Shown here: piece by piece, positions 19,763 to 29,708 of the stretch
Layout of the letters: each line of letters begins with the position of its first letter
How positions within the stretch are numbered: position 1 is the stretch's first letter
NCBI RefSeq assembly: GCF_026001925.1
Contig: NZ_AP021869.1
Location: forward strand, 992,001 to 1,056,000
Source: Vibrio gangliei
GTDB lineage: Bacteria; Pseudomonadota; Gammaproteobacteria; Enterobacterales; Vibrionaceae
Direction: 5' to 3'
Length of the DNA: 64,000 bases
Translations under genes and position numbers: made by a program
The notes under the pieces: generated by a model
What the model was told of the DNA's origin: nothing
The model's input: only the letters and a program-made list of their open reading frames with translations
Database searches by the model: none

Positions 19763-19791
19763 TTGACTAAATTCATTTTGGAGGATAATAT
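19763..19791 (+). promoter_or_regulatory. Sigma-70 promoter of yceD-rpmF, abutting the start codon
   Basis: TTGACT and TAATAT are separated by exactly 17 bases. The -10 ends nine bases before the yceD ATG, so the transcript would have a leader of zero to three bases. Confidence 0.6.
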
Positions 19792-19800
19792 TCGCGCCCT

Positions 19801-20325
19801 ATGCAAAAGGTAAAAATACCGCGTACAGTGGACCCAGCAAAATCAGCGCAAAAACGCTTGGATTATCAAGGCATAATTCAGGTGAGTTTATTAAAGCGAT
19901 TAGCCGAGTCAACTGAAGGCGTCAAACGCGACGCAGAAGTATCATTGTCCTTTGAGTTGGATGAACAACGATTAGTCGTTATCTCTGGTAAAGCTAACGT
20001 CGAAGTCGATTTAGAATGTCAACGCTGTAATGAGATATTCGCACATTCGTGCGAAGTTGAATTCACTTGTACTCCGTATTACAACGAGAAAAGTGAACAA
20101 GACGCACCGGAAGAGTACGATTTGGTAGATCTGAACGAGTACGGTGAGTTGGATCTGATTAAACTAGTTGAAGACGAGTTCATTCTAGAATTACCTCAAA
20201 TTGCGATGCATGACGAATCTGAATGTAGCGTACAATCAAACAATTTGGTGTTTGGTGATCTTCCAAAAGAAGTTTTAGAAGAAAAACCGAATCCATTTGA
20301 CGTTTTAAAAAATTTGAAGCGCTAG
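19801..20325 (+). CDS. yceD: YceD/DUF177 family protein, 23S rRNA accumulation factor
   Basis: Small conserved protein needed for normal 23S rRNA levels in E. coli, widely placed next to rpmF. The 174-residue product begins MQKVKIPRTVDP and AQKRLDYQG, as in E. coli. It contains the CQRC pair near residue 76, then an acidic stretch and the end NPFDVLKNLKR. The start is supported by alignment with relatives, yet no Shine-Dalgarno precedes it and a well-formed promoter ends just nine bases upstream, suggesting a leaderless or near-leaderless message. rpmF follows after 39 bases in the same direction, and the pair is likely co-transcribed. Confidence 0.94.
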   Translation: MQKVKIPRTVDPAKSAQKRLDYQGIIQVSLLKRLAESTEGVKRDAEVSLSFELDEQRLVVISGKANVEVDLECQRCNEIFAHSCEVEFTCTPYYNEKSEQDAPEEYDLVDLNEYGELDLIKLVEDEFILELPQIAMHDESECSVQSNNLVFGDLPKEVLEEKPNPFDVLKNLKR

Positions 20326-20364
20326 TGCATCAGCATTAGGGTTTAAAAACGAAGGAGTAGGGTC

Positions 20365-20535
20365 ATGGCCGTACAAAAGAGCAAAAAATCACGTTCAATG
20401 CGTGGCATGCGTCGTTCACACGATGCGCTATCTACAGCAGCATTGTCTGTAGACGCAACTTCAGGTGAAACTCACCTACGTCACAACGTGACTGCTGACG
20501 GTTACTACCGTGGCAAAAAGGTTATCAACAAGTAA
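20365..20535 (+). CDS. rpmF: 50S ribosomal protein L32
   Basis: Small ribosomal protein of the large subunit, 56 residues, beginning [20 protein letters not shown] and ending [11 protein letters not shown]. Length and sequence match the Vibrio form. A Shine-Dalgarno sequence, AAGGAGTAGG, precedes the ATG. It lies between yceD and plsX, linking ribosome assembly to lipid synthesis, an arrangement conserved across proteobacteria. The plsX start lies nine bases after its stop, so translation of the two may be coupled. No zinc-binding cysteine set is seen, so this is the cysteine-free form. Confidence 0.98.
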   Translation: MAVQKSKKSRSMRGMRRSHDALSTAALSVDATSGETHLRHNVTADGYYRGKKVINK

Positions 20536-20544
20536 GGTTGACCT

Positions 20545-21570
20545 TTGCAAACTATTACCGTTGCACTTGATGCAATGGGCGGGGATTTCGGTCCTCGCGT
20601 AACAGTGCCTGCCGCCGTGCAGGCATTGTCACATTTCCCAGAGCTGAAAGTTATTTTGGTTGGTGATCGTGAACAAATCACGAAAGAACTGACACATCTC
20701 GGATTTACTCCGACTCCTCGTCTCATCATTAAACATAGTGAGAGATGCATCTCTAATACCGAAAAACCATCATTAGCATTACGAAATAGCGCGGGTACCT
20801 CTATGCGTATCGCACTGGATCATGTCGCTGATGGCATGGCTGATGCGTGTGTCAGTGGCGGTAACACTGGTGCCTTGATGGCTTTATCAAAATTTCGTCT
20901 TAAATTATTACCGGGTATTGAGCGTCCCGCTTTAGTGAGTGCTCTGCCTACTGTATCGGGCAAAAAGTCTTGGATGCTTGATCTTGGCGCTAACGTTTCT
21001 GTTGATGCAGACACATTGTTCCAGTTTGCCGTAATGGGAAGTGCATTAGCTCAAGTCCACCTTCCTTACTCTCCTAGGGTGGCGATTCTTAACGTTGGTG
21101 AAGAAGAAATTAAAGGCAACGATTTGGTTAAACGTTGTTCAGAATTACTTAGTCAAACCAAAGAAATTAATTATTGTGGCTATATTGAAGGAAATCAGCT
21201 TTTTTATGATGCCGCAGATGTGATAGTTTGTGACGGGTTTGTCGGTAATGTGTGTTTGAAAACCTGCGAAGGTGTCGCACATTTATTTCATCAAAAATTA
21301 AAGAGTTACTTCACGTCGTCTAACATTAAAGGCTGGATTGCTCGAAAATTGCTCTCTCATTTATTTAATGAGTTAAAAACACTGAACCCCGACCAGTATA
21401 ACGGCGCAAGTTTGTTAGGATTGCGCGGCATTGTTATTAAAAGCCACGGACAAGCTGATGCATCTGCTATGATCAATGCAATTGGTGAAGCAGTGTATGA
21501 AGTTAAACAGCAGGTTCCAAGCCGCATAAGCGATCGTTTAGAAGCGGTTTTACTCGAGAGGCACTATTAG
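20545..21570 (+). CDS. plsX: Phosphate acyltransferase PlsX
   Basis: Peripheral membrane enzyme that turns acyl-ACP into acyl-phosphate, the donor for the first step of phospholipid synthesis. The 341-residue product begins [16 protein letters not shown], the family start, from a TTG codon at 20545; there is no ATG or GTG in a suitable place and the family N-terminus is reached within four residues. [13 protein letters not shown] near residue 108 and [15 protein letters not shown] near 230 are family motifs. It is placed between rpmF and fabH, spaced nine and five bases, so the genes surely form one transcript. Confidence 0.97.
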   Translation: MQTITVALDAMGGDFGPRVTVPAAVQALSHFPELKVILVGDREQITKELTHLGFTPTPRLIIKHSERCISNTEKPSLALRNSAGTSMRIALDHVADGMADACVSGGNTGALMALSKFRLKLLPGIERPALVSALPTVSGKKSWMLDLGANVSVDADTLFQFAVMGSALAQVHLPYSPRVAILNVGEEEIKGNDLVKRCSELLSQTKEINYCGYIEGNQLFYDAADVIVCDGFVGNVCLKTCEGVAHLFHQKLKSYFTSSNIKGWIARKLLSHLFNELKTLNPDQYNGASLLGLRGIVIKSHGQADASAMINAIGEAVYEVKQQVPSRISDRLEAVLLERHY

Positions 21571-21575
21571 TCTTC

Positions 21576-22526
21576 ATGAATAGCAAAATTTTAGGAACAG
21601 GTAGCTACCTACCGACCCAAGTGCGTACGAACGCCGATTTAGAGAAAATGGTAGATACTAGTGATGAGTGGATTGTTACTCGTACTGGTATCCGTGAGCG
21701 TCGCATCTCCGCCCCTGATGAATCTGTTGCAGATATGGCATATCACGCATCGGTCAACGCGATAGAAATGGCGGGCATTGATAAATATGATATCGACCTG
21801 ATCATTGTTGCGACTACGAGTGGTAGCCACAAATTTCCGTCTTCTGCTTGCCAAGTTCAAGCCGCTTTAGGCATAAAGGGCTGTCCTGCGTTTGATGTGG
21901 CAGCGGCATGTTCAGGCTTTGTTTATGCGCTATCTATTGCCGATCAGCATATAAAGACTGGTATGGCTAAAAACGTGTTAGTGATTGGTGCAGATGCGTT
22001 ATCAAAAATGTGCGATCCAGAAGATCGTTCAACGATTATTTTGTTTGGTGATGCTGCCGGCGCAGTGGTACTCGGTGCCAGTGAAGAGCCGGGTATTATT
22101 TCTACTCATTTACATGCCGATGGTCGTTTTGGTGAGCTATTAAGTTTAGAAGAAGCGAAACGAGGTGAGTATATTGATGCTTGGTTGCACATGGCGGGCA
22201 ACGAAGTATTTAAGGTTGCAGTCACTCAGTTATCTAAACTAGTGAAAGATACGCTTGAAGCAAATAATATGGCGAAGACTGAATTGGATTGGTTAGTTCC
22301 ACATCAGGCAAACTTACGTATTATTTCTGCTACTGCCAAAAAGTTAGCTATGTCACTAGATCAAGTCGTTGTGACTCTTGACCGACATGGTAATACTTCT
22401 GCCGCTACCGTACCGACAGCACTGGATGAAGCGGTGCGTGATGGACGAATTAAGCGCGGTCAAATGTTGCTTCTTGAAGCATTTGGCGGCGGTTTCACAT
22501 GGGGCTCTGCCCTCGTCAAATTTTAA
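21576..22526 (+). CDS. fabH: 3-oxoacyl-ACP synthase III
   Basis: Starts each round of fatty acid synthesis by condensing acetyl-CoA with malonyl-ACP. The thiolase-fold protein has 316 residues. The catalytic triad is visible: cysteine 112 in [10 protein letters not shown], histidine near 243 in PHQANLRII, and asparagine near 273 in GNTSAATVP. The C-terminus [13 protein letters not shown] is typical. It follows plsX by five bases and precedes fabD by about 70 bases, in the conserved fab cluster. In E. coli fabHDG is activated by FadR, which is also encoded in this window, but I did not find a clear FadR site just upstream. Confidence 0.98.
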   Translation: MNSKILGTGSYLPTQVRTNADLEKMVDTSDEWIVTRTGIRERRISAPDESVADMAYHASVNAIEMAGIDKYDIDLIIVATTSGSHKFPSSACQVQAALGIKGCPAFDVAAACSGFVYALSIADQHIKTGMAKNVLVIGADALSKMCDPEDRSTIILFGDAAGAVVLGASEEPGIISTHLHADGRFGELLSLEEAKRGEYIDAWLHMAGNEVFKVAVTQLSKLVKDTLEANNMAKTELDWLVPHQANLRIISATAKKLAMSLDQVVVTLDRHGNTSAATVPTALDEAVRDGRIKRGQMLLLEAFGGGFTWGSALVKF

Positions 22527-22595
22527 GTTTTCAGTTGTGCCACAGGTATATTCAGGTGGCATAATCCAAGTTATTTTTATTTCAAGGAATTTACT

Positions 22596-23522
22596 ATGAG
22601 TAAGTTTGCTGTTGTTTTTCCAGGTCAAGGTTCTCAAACTGTTGGTATGTTAGCTGAGCTTGGTGAGCAATTTGATGTTGTTAAAACAACGTTTTCTGAA
22701 GCATCTGAAGCACTTGGTTATGATTTGTGGGCGTTAGTACAAGATGGCCCAGCAGAAGATTTAAATGAAACTTTCCGCACTCAGCCTGCATTACTTGCTT
22801 CATCTGTCGCCATTTGGCGTGTATGGCAAGAAGTGGGTGGCGAGCAGCCTGAGCTGGTAGCCGGTCACAGCCTTGGCGAATATTCTGCGTTAGTTTGCGC
22901 CGGCGTGATTGATTTTAAAGAAGCGATTAAATTAGTGGCTTTACGTGGTGAATTAATGCAGCAAGCTGTGCCGGCAGGTGTTGGCGCTATGTTTGCAATT
23001 ATTGGCCTCGATGACGATGCTATTGCTAAAGCTTGTGAAGAAGCCGCTCAAGGCGAAGTGGTTTCTCCAGTTAACTTCAACTCACCAGGACAAGTGGTGA
23101 TTGCGGGTAACAAAGCAGCGGTAGAACGTGCGGGTGAGCTATGTAAAGCAGCTGGTGCTAAGCGTGCACTACCATTACCAGTTTCTGTGCCATCACACTG
23201 TGCTCTTATGAAGCCTGCGGCTGACAAACTTGCTGAAGCGCTAGAAAGCATTGAATTCAATGCACCGACATTGCCAGTCATCAACAATGTTGATGTTATT
23301 GCAGAAACTGATCCGGCAAAAATTAAAGATGCACTTGTTCGTCAGTTATACAGCCCAGTTCGTTGGACTGAAGGTGTGACGGCAATGCACGAACAAGGTG
23401 TTGAATCTCTATTAGAGTTTGGCCCAGGAAAAGTATTAACTGGCTTAACAAAACGAATTGTGAAAGCCCTGAGCGCACAAGCAGTGAATGATGCTGCGTC
23501 TCTTGAAGCCGCTCGTGGCTAA
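22596..23522 (+). CDS. fabD: Malonyl-CoA-ACP transacylase
   Basis: Moves the malonyl group from CoA to acyl carrier protein. The 308-residue product begins FAVVFPGQGSQTVGM. The nucleophile serine 92 sits in GHSLGEYSALV, and the partner histidine lies in the VPSHCALM stretch near residue 201. The ATG at 22596 follows CAAGGAATT. Between this gene and fabG there is a small hairpin (23522-23553), perhaps an RNA processing site or stabilising structure. The gene is in the middle of the fab cluster and of the expected length, with no missing residues. Confidence 0.98.
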   Translation: MSKFAVVFPGQGSQTVGMLAELGEQFDVVKTTFSEASEALGYDLWALVQDGPAEDLNETFRTQPALLASSVAIWRVWQEVGGEQPELVAGHSLGEYSALVCAGVIDFKEAIKLVALRGELMQQAVPAGVGAMFAIIGLDDDAIAKACEEAAQGEVVSPVNFNSPGQVVIAGNKAAVERAGELCKAAGAKRALPLPVSVPSHCALMKPAADKLAEALESIEFNAPTLPVINNVDVIAETDPAKIKDALVRQLYSPVRWTEGVTAMHEQGVESLLEFGPGKVLTGLTKRIVKALSAQAVNDAASLEAARG

Positions 23523-23553
23523 AACTTAGACGATAATTTATCTGCCTAAGTTT
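23522..23553 (+). other. Intercistronic hairpin between fabD and fabG
   Basis: AAACTTAG (23522-23529) pairs with CTAAGTTT (23546-23553), starting at the fabD stop codon. There is no strong T run, so it may be a processing or stability element rather than a terminator. Confidence 0.4.
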
Positions 23554-23582
23554 AAAAATTTCAGTCATAAAGAGGATTTATA

Positions 23583-24317
23583 ATGAATCTTGAAGGTAAA
23601 ATTGCATTAGTTACTGGTGCCAGTCGTGGTATTGGTCGTGCAATCGCAGAACTACTTGTTGAGCGTGGCGCAACGGTTGTTGGTACAGCAACCAGTGAGT
23701 CAGGCGCACAAGCAATCAGTGACTACCTTGGTAGTAATGGTAAAGGGTTAGCATTAAATGTTACTGATGCAGACTCAGTGGCAGCAACGATTAAAACCAT
23801 TACTGATGAATTCGGTGGAATTGACATTTTAGTGAATAATGCCGGTATCACTCGTGATAACTTGTTGATGCGTATGAAAGATGACGAATGGCAAGATATC
23901 ATGGATACTAACTTAACTTCGATTTTCCGTTTGTCTAAAGCGGTTCTTCGAGGCATGATGAAGAAACGTCATGGTCGTATTGTTAATGTTGGCTCTATAG
24001 TGGGCACCATGGGCAATGCGGGTCAAGCTAACTACGCAGCAGCGAAAGCAGGGGTGATTGGCTTTACGAAGTCAATGGCACGTGAAGTCGCTTCTCGTGG
24101 TGTGACAGTGAACACAGTTGCACCGGGTTTTATCGAGACTGACATGACAAAAGCACTGAATGATGACCAACGTGCTGTTACACTTTCACAAGTGCCTGCA
24201 GGTCGATTAGGTGATCCACGTGAAATTGCTTCAGCTGTTGCCTTCTTAGCATCAGACGAAGCAGCCTACATCACAGGTGAAACACTTCACGTAAATGGTG
24301 GTATGTATATGGTCTAA
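23583..24317 (+). CDS. fabG: 3-oxoacyl-ACP reductase FabG
   Basis: NADPH-dependent short-chain dehydrogenase for the first reduction step of fatty acid elongation. The cofactor motif TGASRGIGRA lies at 11-20, NNAG at about 85-88, and the catalytic residues are serine 138, tyrosine 151 and lysine 155 (YAAAKAG). The 244-residue length is that of E. coli FabG. A ribosome binding site, AAAGAGG, precedes the ATG. It is followed by 182 bases that contain a promoter-like element for acpP, so the highly expressed acpP can be made apart from the upstream genes. Confidence 0.98.
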   Translation: MNLEGKIALVTGASRGIGRAIAELLVERGATVVGTATSESGAQAISDYLGSNGKGLALNVTDADSVAATIKTITDEFGGIDILVNNAGITRDNLLMRMKDDEWQDIMDTNLTSIFRLSKAVLRGMMKKRHGRIVNVGSIVGTMGNAGQANYAAAKAGVIGFTKSMAREVASRGVTVNTVAPGFIETDMTKALNDDQRAVTLSQVPAGRLGDPREIASAVAFLASDEAAYITGETLHVNGGMYMV

Positions 24318-24400
24318 ATATGTTAAAGTGTTTTTTTATTAGCGCTTTGCATGATTTAGGTCAAAAATGTACCAATTTTCAGTGAAAAACATGAAATTTG

Positions 24401-24412
24401 TGGTTTGACCAG
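24401..24412. promoter_or_regulatory. FadR-like half-palindrome upstream of acpP
   Basis: TGGTTTGACCAG resembles the core of the FadR consensus (CTGGTC-N-GACCAG), with mismatches on the left arm and flanks. It is centred about 52 bases before the inferred acpP transcript start, a position from which an activator could work. Binding is speculative. Confidence 0.3.
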
Positions 24413-24423
24413 CAAGGACAGCC

Positions 24424-24451
24424 TTGCAACTTTGAAAAGTTTGAATAAACT
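24424..24451 (+). promoter_or_regulatory. Candidate acpP promoter
   Basis: TTGCAA and TAAACT separated by 16 bases, about 50 bases before the acpP ATG. Reasonable sigma-70 match; not proven. Confidence 0.4.
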
Positions 24452-24499
24452 ACGGCTAACATCGCATTTAAGCGAACTCTCTGTAATAGGAAAAGAAAA

Positions 24500-24733
24500 A
24501 TGAGCAACATCGAAGAACGCGTAAAAAAAATCATTGTTGAACAACTAGGTGTAGACGAAGCAGAAGTGAAAAACGAAGCTTCTTTCGTTGACGATCTAGG
24601 TGCTGATTCTCTAGATACAGTAGAGCTAGTAATGGCTTTAGAAGAGGAATTCGACACTGAAATCCCTGATGAAGAAGCTGAAAAAATTACTACTGTTCAA
24701 GCTGCAATCGACTACGTAAACAGCGCACAGTAA
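24500..24733 (+). CDS. acpP: Acyl carrier protein
   Basis: Carries growing acyl chains on a phosphopantetheine arm through all steps of fatty acid synthesis. The 77-residue acidic protein has the attachment serine at position 37 in [10 protein letters not shown], fully matching the family. The ATG follows AGGAAAAG. It uses frequent codons throughout, as expected for one of the most abundant proteins. A strong terminator follows immediately, so fabF downstream depends on read-through or on its own promoter. Its own promoter probably lies in the 182-base gap after fabG. Confidence 0.99.
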
Positions 24734-24742
24734 TAACACCCC

Positions 24743-24773
24743 CAGGCGGTCTCCCAGACCGCCTGAGTTTTTC
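24743..24773 (+). terminator. acpP terminator
   Basis: A 10-bp GC-rich stem, CAGGCGGTCT / AGACCGCCTG (24743-24752 and 24756-24765), with a three-base loop, followed by a T run. Confidence 0.9.
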
Positions 24774-24826
24774 TAGAATCATCCAACCTTACTACTCTCA
24801 ATATTATAATCTCCGGAGAAAGAATC

Positions 24827-26071
24827 GTGTCCAAGCGTCGTGTAGTTGTTACAGGCATGGGGATGTTGTCACCGGTAGGCAACACTGTTGAATCCTCTTG
24901 GAAAGCCCTTTTAGCTGGTCAAAGTGGTATCTCTAATATAGAGCACTATGACGCAACCAATTTTTCTACTCGCTTTGCAGGTTTAGTTAAAGACTTTAAC
25001 TGTGAAGAGTACATGCCAAAGAAAGAAGCCCGCAAAATGGATTTATTTATCCAATATGGTATTGCTGCGGGTATTCAAGCCTTTAACGACTCTGGTCTTG
25101 AAGTGACAGAGGAAAACGCTACTCGCATTGGCGTTGCTGTTGGTTCAGGTATCGGTGGTATTGGTATCATCGAAGAAGCTTCACATGTACTTCGTGATAA
25201 AGGCCCACGCCGCATGAGCCCATTTTTTGTGCCTTCAACTATTGTTAACATGATTGCTGGCCATCTTTCTATCATGAAAGGTCTTCGTGGTCCGAATATC
25301 GCAATCTCAACCGCTTGTACCACTGGTTTGCATAATATAGGTCATGCTGCCCGTATGATTGCATACGGTGATGCTGACGCCATGTTAGCTGGTGGCGCCG
25401 AAAAAGCATCAACCCCATTAGCAATGAGTGGCTTTGGCGCTGCTAAAGCACTTTCTAGCCGTAATGATGAGCCTCAATTGGCGTCTCGTCCTTGGGATAA
25501 AGACCGTGACGGTTTTGTGCTAGGTGATGGTGCTGGCATCATGATGGTTGAAGAATACGAACATGCAAAAGCGCGTGGTGCTAAAATCTATTGTGAGATC
25601 GTTGGTTTTGGTATGAGTGGTGATGCGTATCACATGACTTCACCAAGCGAAGATGGCTCTGGTGGCGCACTGGCGATGGAAGCCGCAATTCGTGATGCTG
25701 GCATTACTGGCGATCAAATTGGTTATGTGAATGCACACGGTACTTCAACACCCGCTGGTGATGTTGCCGAAACACTAGGCATCAAACGTGCTTTAGGTGA
25801 AGACGCGGCTAAGAAAGTCTTGGTTTCTTCAACCAAGTCGATGACAGGGCACTTACTTGGTGCTGCAGGCTCAGTCGAAGCCATCATTACTGCATTGACT
25901 CTAGTGGATCAAATTGTGCCACCAACCATTAACTTGGATAACCCAGGGGAAGGTTGTGATTTGGATTACGTTCCGCACAAAGCTCGTAAAGTTGAGAATA
26001 TGGAGTATGCGCTTTGTAACTCATTCGGTTTTGGTGGTACGAACGGTTCGTTAATCTTCAAGCGCATTTAG
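24827..26071 (+). CDS. fabF: 3-oxoacyl-ACP synthase II
   Basis: Condensing enzyme that elongates fatty acids and, in E. coli, converts palmitoleate to cis-vaccenate with temperature. The 414-residue thiolase-fold protein has the active cysteine 164 in [10 protein letters not shown], a first histidine in [11 protein letters not shown] (about 304), and a second in [12 protein letters not shown] (about 341). Translation starts at the GTG at 24827, after GGAGAAAG; the family N-terminus [17 protein letters not shown] follows directly. It lies after the acpP terminator and before a second terminator, so the gene probably has its own control and separates acpP from the pabC group. Confidence 0.98.
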   Translation: MSKRRVVVTGMGMLSPVGNTVESSWKALLAGQSGISNIEHYDATNFSTRFAGLVKDFNCEEYMPKKEARKMDLFIQYGIAAGIQAFNDSGLEVTEENATRIGVAVGSGIGGIGIIEEASHVLRDKGPRRMSPFFVPSTIVNMIAGHLSIMKGLRGPNIAISTACTTGLHNIGHAARMIAYGDADAMLAGGAEKASTPLAMSGFGAAKALSSRNDEPQLASRPWDKDRDGFVLGDGAGIMMVEEYEHAKARGAKIYCEIVGFGMSGDAYHMTSPSEDGSGGALAMEAAIRDAGITGDQIGYVNAHGTSTPAGDVAETLGIKRALGEDAAKKVLVSSTKSMTGHLLGAAGSVEAIITALTLVDQIVPPTINLDNPGEGCDLDYVPHKARKVENMEYALCNSFGFGGTNGSLIFKRI

Positions 26072-26115
26072 ATGTTGATTGACGGCTTCTGAGCCAGCAA
26101 AATCAATTAAGCATT

Positions 26116-26157
26116 TTATAAAACGGTTTAATGTTATAGCATTAGGCCGTTTTTTTA
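26116..26157 (+). terminator. fabF terminator
   Basis: AAAACGG pairs with CCGTTTT, with TAATG/CATTA extending the stem, then a run of seven T ending at about 26157. Confidence 0.85.
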
Positions 26158-26177
26158 TTTGAACTACGGACACAGTC

Positions 26178-26978
26178 ATGTTTTTTGTAAACGGAAAGCC
26201 GCAAGAACATACTCAAGTTACCGATCGCTCATTTCAGTATGGCGATGGGTGTTTTACGACTGTGTTAGTAAAAAATGGTCTTCCAATGTACTGGGAAGCG
26301 CATCGAAATCGGCTGCAAACAACCTGTCAGCGTTTAGCCATTGAATTGCCTGATTGGCAACAAATCGAACAGTGGGTGACTCAGGCGATAGATCAACATT
26401 CACCTCTTTCTACTTTAAGTGGTATCAAAATCCATATTAGTCGAGGTCATGGAGGGCGAGGGTATAGCTGCCAAGGGCTGGTAGGTAGCCAAGTGACCGT
26501 GTCTTCATTTGATTATCCAAACCATTATAATGATTGGCAGCAGTATGGTATTGAGGTTGGTGTAAGCCAAGTAAAATTGGGGATCAATCCTCTTCTTGCC
26601 GGGCTTAAGCATAATAATCGTTTAGAACAAATTTTGGTTAAACAAGATATTGAGCACCAACAGAACCAAGACGCCATCGTGTTAGACTGCCAAAATACGG
26701 TAGTGGAGATGTGTGCTGCCAATCTGTTTTGGGTAATTAATGGGCAGATTTACACCCCTGATTTAACTCTTAATGGCGTGGAGGGGGTGATGCGTGCTCA
26801 AGTGCTTGGTATGCAATCCGTAGTGGTTGGTCATTATAAGCTTAAGGATGTACTTCAAGCGGATGAAGTGTTTATGACCAATGCCTTACATGCGATTGTG
26901 CCGATCAAAAAAATTCAAAATACAACATTTACTATTGGCGCAATCACACGCGCTCTGCAGGAGAAACTCAACCCGTGA
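26178..26978 (+). CDS. pabC: 4-amino-4-deoxychorismate lyase
   Basis: Pyridoxal-phosphate enzyme that splits aminodeoxychorismate into 4-aminobenzoate and pyruvate in folate synthesis. The 266-residue fold-IV protein starts MFFVNGKP with the typical DRSFQYGDGCFTTVLV near residue 17; the cofactor lysine lies in GLKHNNRLEQ near residue 140. It follows the fabF terminator by about 20 bases. Its TGA stop overlaps the GTG start of mltG by three bases (GTGA), so the two are translationally coupled. The same order, fabF-pabC-mltG-tmk-holB, is found in E. coli. Confidence 0.94.
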   Translation: MFFVNGKPQEHTQVTDRSFQYGDGCFTTVLVKNGLPMYWEAHRNRLQTTCQRLAIELPDWQQIEQWVTQAIDQHSPLSTLSGIKIHISRGHGGRGYSCQGLVGSQVTVSSFDYPNHYNDWQQYGIEVGVSQVKLGINPLLAGLKHNNRLEQILVKQDIEHQQNQDAIVLDCQNTVVEMCAANLFWVINGQIYTPDLTLNGVEGVMRAQVLGMQSVVVGHYKLKDVLQADEVFMTNALHAIVPIKKIQNTTFTIGAITRALQEKLNP

Positions 26979-27997
26979 TAAAAAAAATAACGATTATCTT
27001 CCTTGTTCTTCTTATTATTGCTGCTGGTTCCCTTTTTTATGCAAAGTCACAGGTGGAGAATTATTTGCAACAGCCTTTAAACATTGAGCAAAAGCAGCTG
27101 TTCACGGTCGAGCATGGTAAAACGTTGCACAGTGCTTTGTGGACATTAGAAAAAGAAGGTTGGATTAAGTCGAATTCTTTCTCACGTTTATTACCACGCT
27201 TACACCCTGAAGTGGTCCATATTCGTGCGGGTACTTATGAGTTAGTGCCAGGGCAGACATTAAAAGAAGCATTGCTAACCATGGTGTCAGGACAAGAATA
27301 TCAGTTTACCATTACCTTTATTGAAGGCAGTCGTTTCGATGAATGGCGCCAACAATTGGCGCTAGCAAAAGATCTTAAACAAGCAACGCAAGAGATGTCA
27401 GAGGCCGATATTGCTAAAGCATTAGGTGAAGAACATGAAAAGCTAGAAGGCTTACTGCTTGCCGAAACCTATCACTACACAGCTGGAATGTCAGATCTCG
27501 ATATTTTAAAGCGTGCTCATCAATCCCTGATTCGAGAATTAGATAAAGCGTGGCAATCAAAGCAGGATAACTTGCCTCTGAAAAGCCCTTATCAAGCATT
27601 GATCTTAGCATCGATTATTGAAAAAGAGACGGCGATAGAGTCTGAACGTCAGCGTATCGCTTCTGTGTTTATTAATCGTTTGAACAAAGGCATGCGTCTG
27701 CAAACCGATCCCACGGTCATTTATGGAATGGGGGATAAATATGATGGCAATATTCGTAAAAAAGATCTCTCCACACCGACAGCGTATAACACGTATGTGA
27801 TTAATGGTTTACCGCCGACACCGATTGCGATGCCTGGTGTGGAGTCGATTCAAGCGGCTTTAAATCCAGAGAACAGTCATTATTTGTATTTTGTTGCCAG
27901 TGGTAATGGTGGCCATGTGTTTAGTCAGTCACTTGCAGAGCATAACCGTGCTGTACAGCGTTATTTAAAACAATTAAGAGCGAATAAGAGCCAATAA
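26975..27997 (+). CDS. mltG: Endolytic murein transglycosylase MltG
   Basis: Inner-membrane enzyme that cuts newly made glycan strands and so sets their length. One transmembrane segment covers about residues 4-22 and the rest is periplasmic. The catalytic glutamate lies in the motif [12 protein letters not shown] near residue 218, with the downstream TDPTVIYGM and [12 protein letters not shown] stretches that define the YceG family. At 340 residues it matches E. coli. The start is a GTG that overlaps the pabC stop, and its own TAA overlaps the tmk ATG (TAATG), so three genes are tightly coupled. Confidence 0.96.
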   Translation: MIKKITIIFLVLLIIAAGSLFYAKSQVENYLQQPLNIEQKQLFTVEHGKTLHSALWTLEKEGWIKSNSFSRLLPRLHPEVVHIRAGTYELVPGQTLKEALLTMVSGQEYQFTITFIEGSRFDEWRQQLALAKDLKQATQEMSEADIAKALGEEHEKLEGLLLAETYHYTAGMSDLDILKRAHQSLIRELDKAWQSKQDNLPLKSPYQALILASIIEKETAIESERQRIASVFINRLNKGMRLQTDPTVIYGMGDKYDGNIRKKDLSTPTAYNTYVINGLPPTPIAMPGVESIQAALNPENSHYLYFVASGNGGHVFSQSLAEHNRAVQRYLKQLRANKSQ

Positions 27998-28641
27998 TGA
28001 ATACAGCAAAATTTATTGTCGTAGAAGGATTAGAGGGAGCTGGTAAAAGTACAGCTATTAAAACCATCCTTAAGGTATTAAGCCACAATAACGTTGGTGA
28101 AGTAGTACAAACTCGTGAGCCGGGCGGGACGCCTCTTGCAGAAAAATTAAGAGCTTTGGTTAAAGAAGAGCATGAAGGCGAGCATCTACACGACATCAGT
28201 GAATTGTTAATGATTTACGCAGCTCGGGTCCAGTTAGTAGAAAATGTCATTAAGCCGGCTCTTGAGCGTGGGCAATGGGTGTTGGGCGATCGCCATGACC
28301 TTTCTTCACAAGCCTATCAAGGTGGTGGCCGTCAAATTTCACCAACCGTGATGGCAAACCTTCGACAAACCGCTTTAGGGGATTTTAAGCCGGATTTAAC
28401 CTTGTATATGGATATTGATCCTAAAGTTGGCTTGGAACGTGCTTGTGGGCGGGGTGAACTAGACCGAATTGAAAAAATGGATTTGAGTTTTTTTGAGCGA
28501 GCTCGTGCGTGTTATCTAGACGCCGCTCAAACTGATCCGACTATTATTACCATCAATGCTGAGCAGAACCTTGAACAAGTGACACAGGATTTGAAACTGG
28601 CCTTGCAAGGTTGGTTTGATAACGAACAACAGGTTAAATAA
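27997..28641 (+). CDS. tmk: Thymidylate kinase
   Basis: Phosphorylates dTMP to dTDP for DNA synthesis. The P-loop [10 protein letters not shown] lies at about residues 10-19; the DR motif, [14 protein letters not shown], is near 90-103, and the lid region GRGELDRIE is near 150. The length, 214 residues, is usual. Its start overlaps the mltG stop and its stop overlaps the holB ATG (TAATG), so the nucleotide kinase is produced together with a replication protein. No unusual features were seen. Confidence 0.97.
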   Translation: MNTAKFIVVEGLEGAGKSTAIKTILKVLSHNNVGEVVQTREPGGTPLAEKLRALVKEEHEGEHLHDISELLMIYAARVQLVENVIKPALERGQWVLGDRHDLSSQAYQGGGRQISPTVMANLRQTALGDFKPDLTLYMDIDPKVGLERACGRGELDRIEKMDLSFFERARACYLDAAQTDPTIITINAEQNLEQVTQDLKLALQGWFDNEQQVK

Positions 28642-29600
28642 TGGAATTGTACCCTTGGTTAGAGCCAATGTGGCAGCGTTGGCAGTTAATGTTGACTCGT
28701 CATGCAATACCTAATGCCATGCTTTGTAATGCCAAAGTCGGTACGGGTATGGAGCAGTTGGTATCTCGCCTTGCTGCCGCTATCGTCTGTAAAAACGCAG
28801 ACGATGAGGCTTGTGGTTTCTGTCATAGCTGTGAGTTAAGTCAGAGTGGACATCACCCTGATGTTCATTGGGTACAACCTGAAAAGGATGGTAAAGCGAT
28901 CAGTGTTGATCAGATTCGAGATGCAAATCGTTATGCCATCGAGTCGTCACAACTGGGCGGTAAACGAGTCATTATTATTCATCCGGCAGAAGCGATGAAT
29001 GAATCAGCATCAAATGCGCTTTTGAAAACGCTGGAAACACCGCCAGAACGTTGTGTGTTTATCTTATTAAGTGAAGATAAACATAAGTTGCTTCCAACCA
29101 TTACTAGCCGCTGTCAGCACTGGCAACTACCGATAATTAAGAAAACGGTGCTGTTAGAATGGCTGACACAAAAATCGAGCAAGTCGGCAGCAAGCGATTG
29201 GTTTTGCATCAAAATGTATGCTCAATCACCACTACAAGCGCTTGAGTTCATTGAACAAGATAAGCATCTACAATGGCAAAATTTGCTGGAGTTATTAAGC
29301 CAAGGTCTGACGCAACCAGAGGCCTCACTCAATCCGGTTCAAACTTTTTTTAAAGAAGAGCCTTTAGAAAAGTTGACGTGGTTACTTTACTTATTTAATG
29401 ACTTACAAAAAGCGCATTTTGGGGTCTGTGACGGGCCATTTCCATCACAATTTGAATCTTTAATCCATGAAGTTTCTTACGAAAAAGCGCATCACCACTA
29501 TCAGCAAGTTCAGAAACTATATCGATCATTACACACTGCTTCCGGTTTGAACGCGGAATTACTGATTCTTGATTGGTACTTAGGCTTCATCCAGTCCTAA
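28641..29600 (+). CDS. holB: DNA polymerase III delta-prime subunit
   Basis: Part of the clamp loader that places the beta sliding clamp on DNA. The 319-residue AAA+ protein begins with YPWLEPMWQRW and has a Cys-rich zinc-binding segment (CGFCHSCELSQSGHH) near residues 53-68. The characteristic EAMNESASNALLKTLETPPE is near 115-135. It lacks a proper Walker A lysine motif, as normal for delta-prime. The sensor stretch TITSRCQHW is present near 153. It overlaps tmk and is followed by 108 bases before the TatD-family gene, which may have its own promoter there. Confidence 0.94.
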   Translation: MELYPWLEPMWQRWQLMLTRHAIPNAMLCNAKVGTGMEQLVSRLAAAIVCKNADDEACGFCHSCELSQSGHHPDVHWVQPEKDGKAISVDQIRDANRYAIESSQLGGKRVIIIHPAEAMNESASNALLKTLETPPERCVFILLSEDKHKLLPTITSRCQHWQLPIIKKTVLLEWLTQKSSKSAASDWFCIKMYAQSPLQALEFIEQDKHLQWQNLLELLSQGLTQPEASLNPVQTFFKEEPLEKLTWLLYLFNDLQKAHFGVCDGPFPSQFESLIHEVSYEKAHHHYQQVQKLYRSLHTASGLNAELLILDWYLGFIQS

Positions 29601-29708
29601 TTGGTAAAGCATCATCGGTTTACTACTTTTTGCATTCGCACTACGAATAGATGAATTTCATACTTTTTTACCACCATACAATGACAACTAAATCTCAGGA
29701 GATCGACT

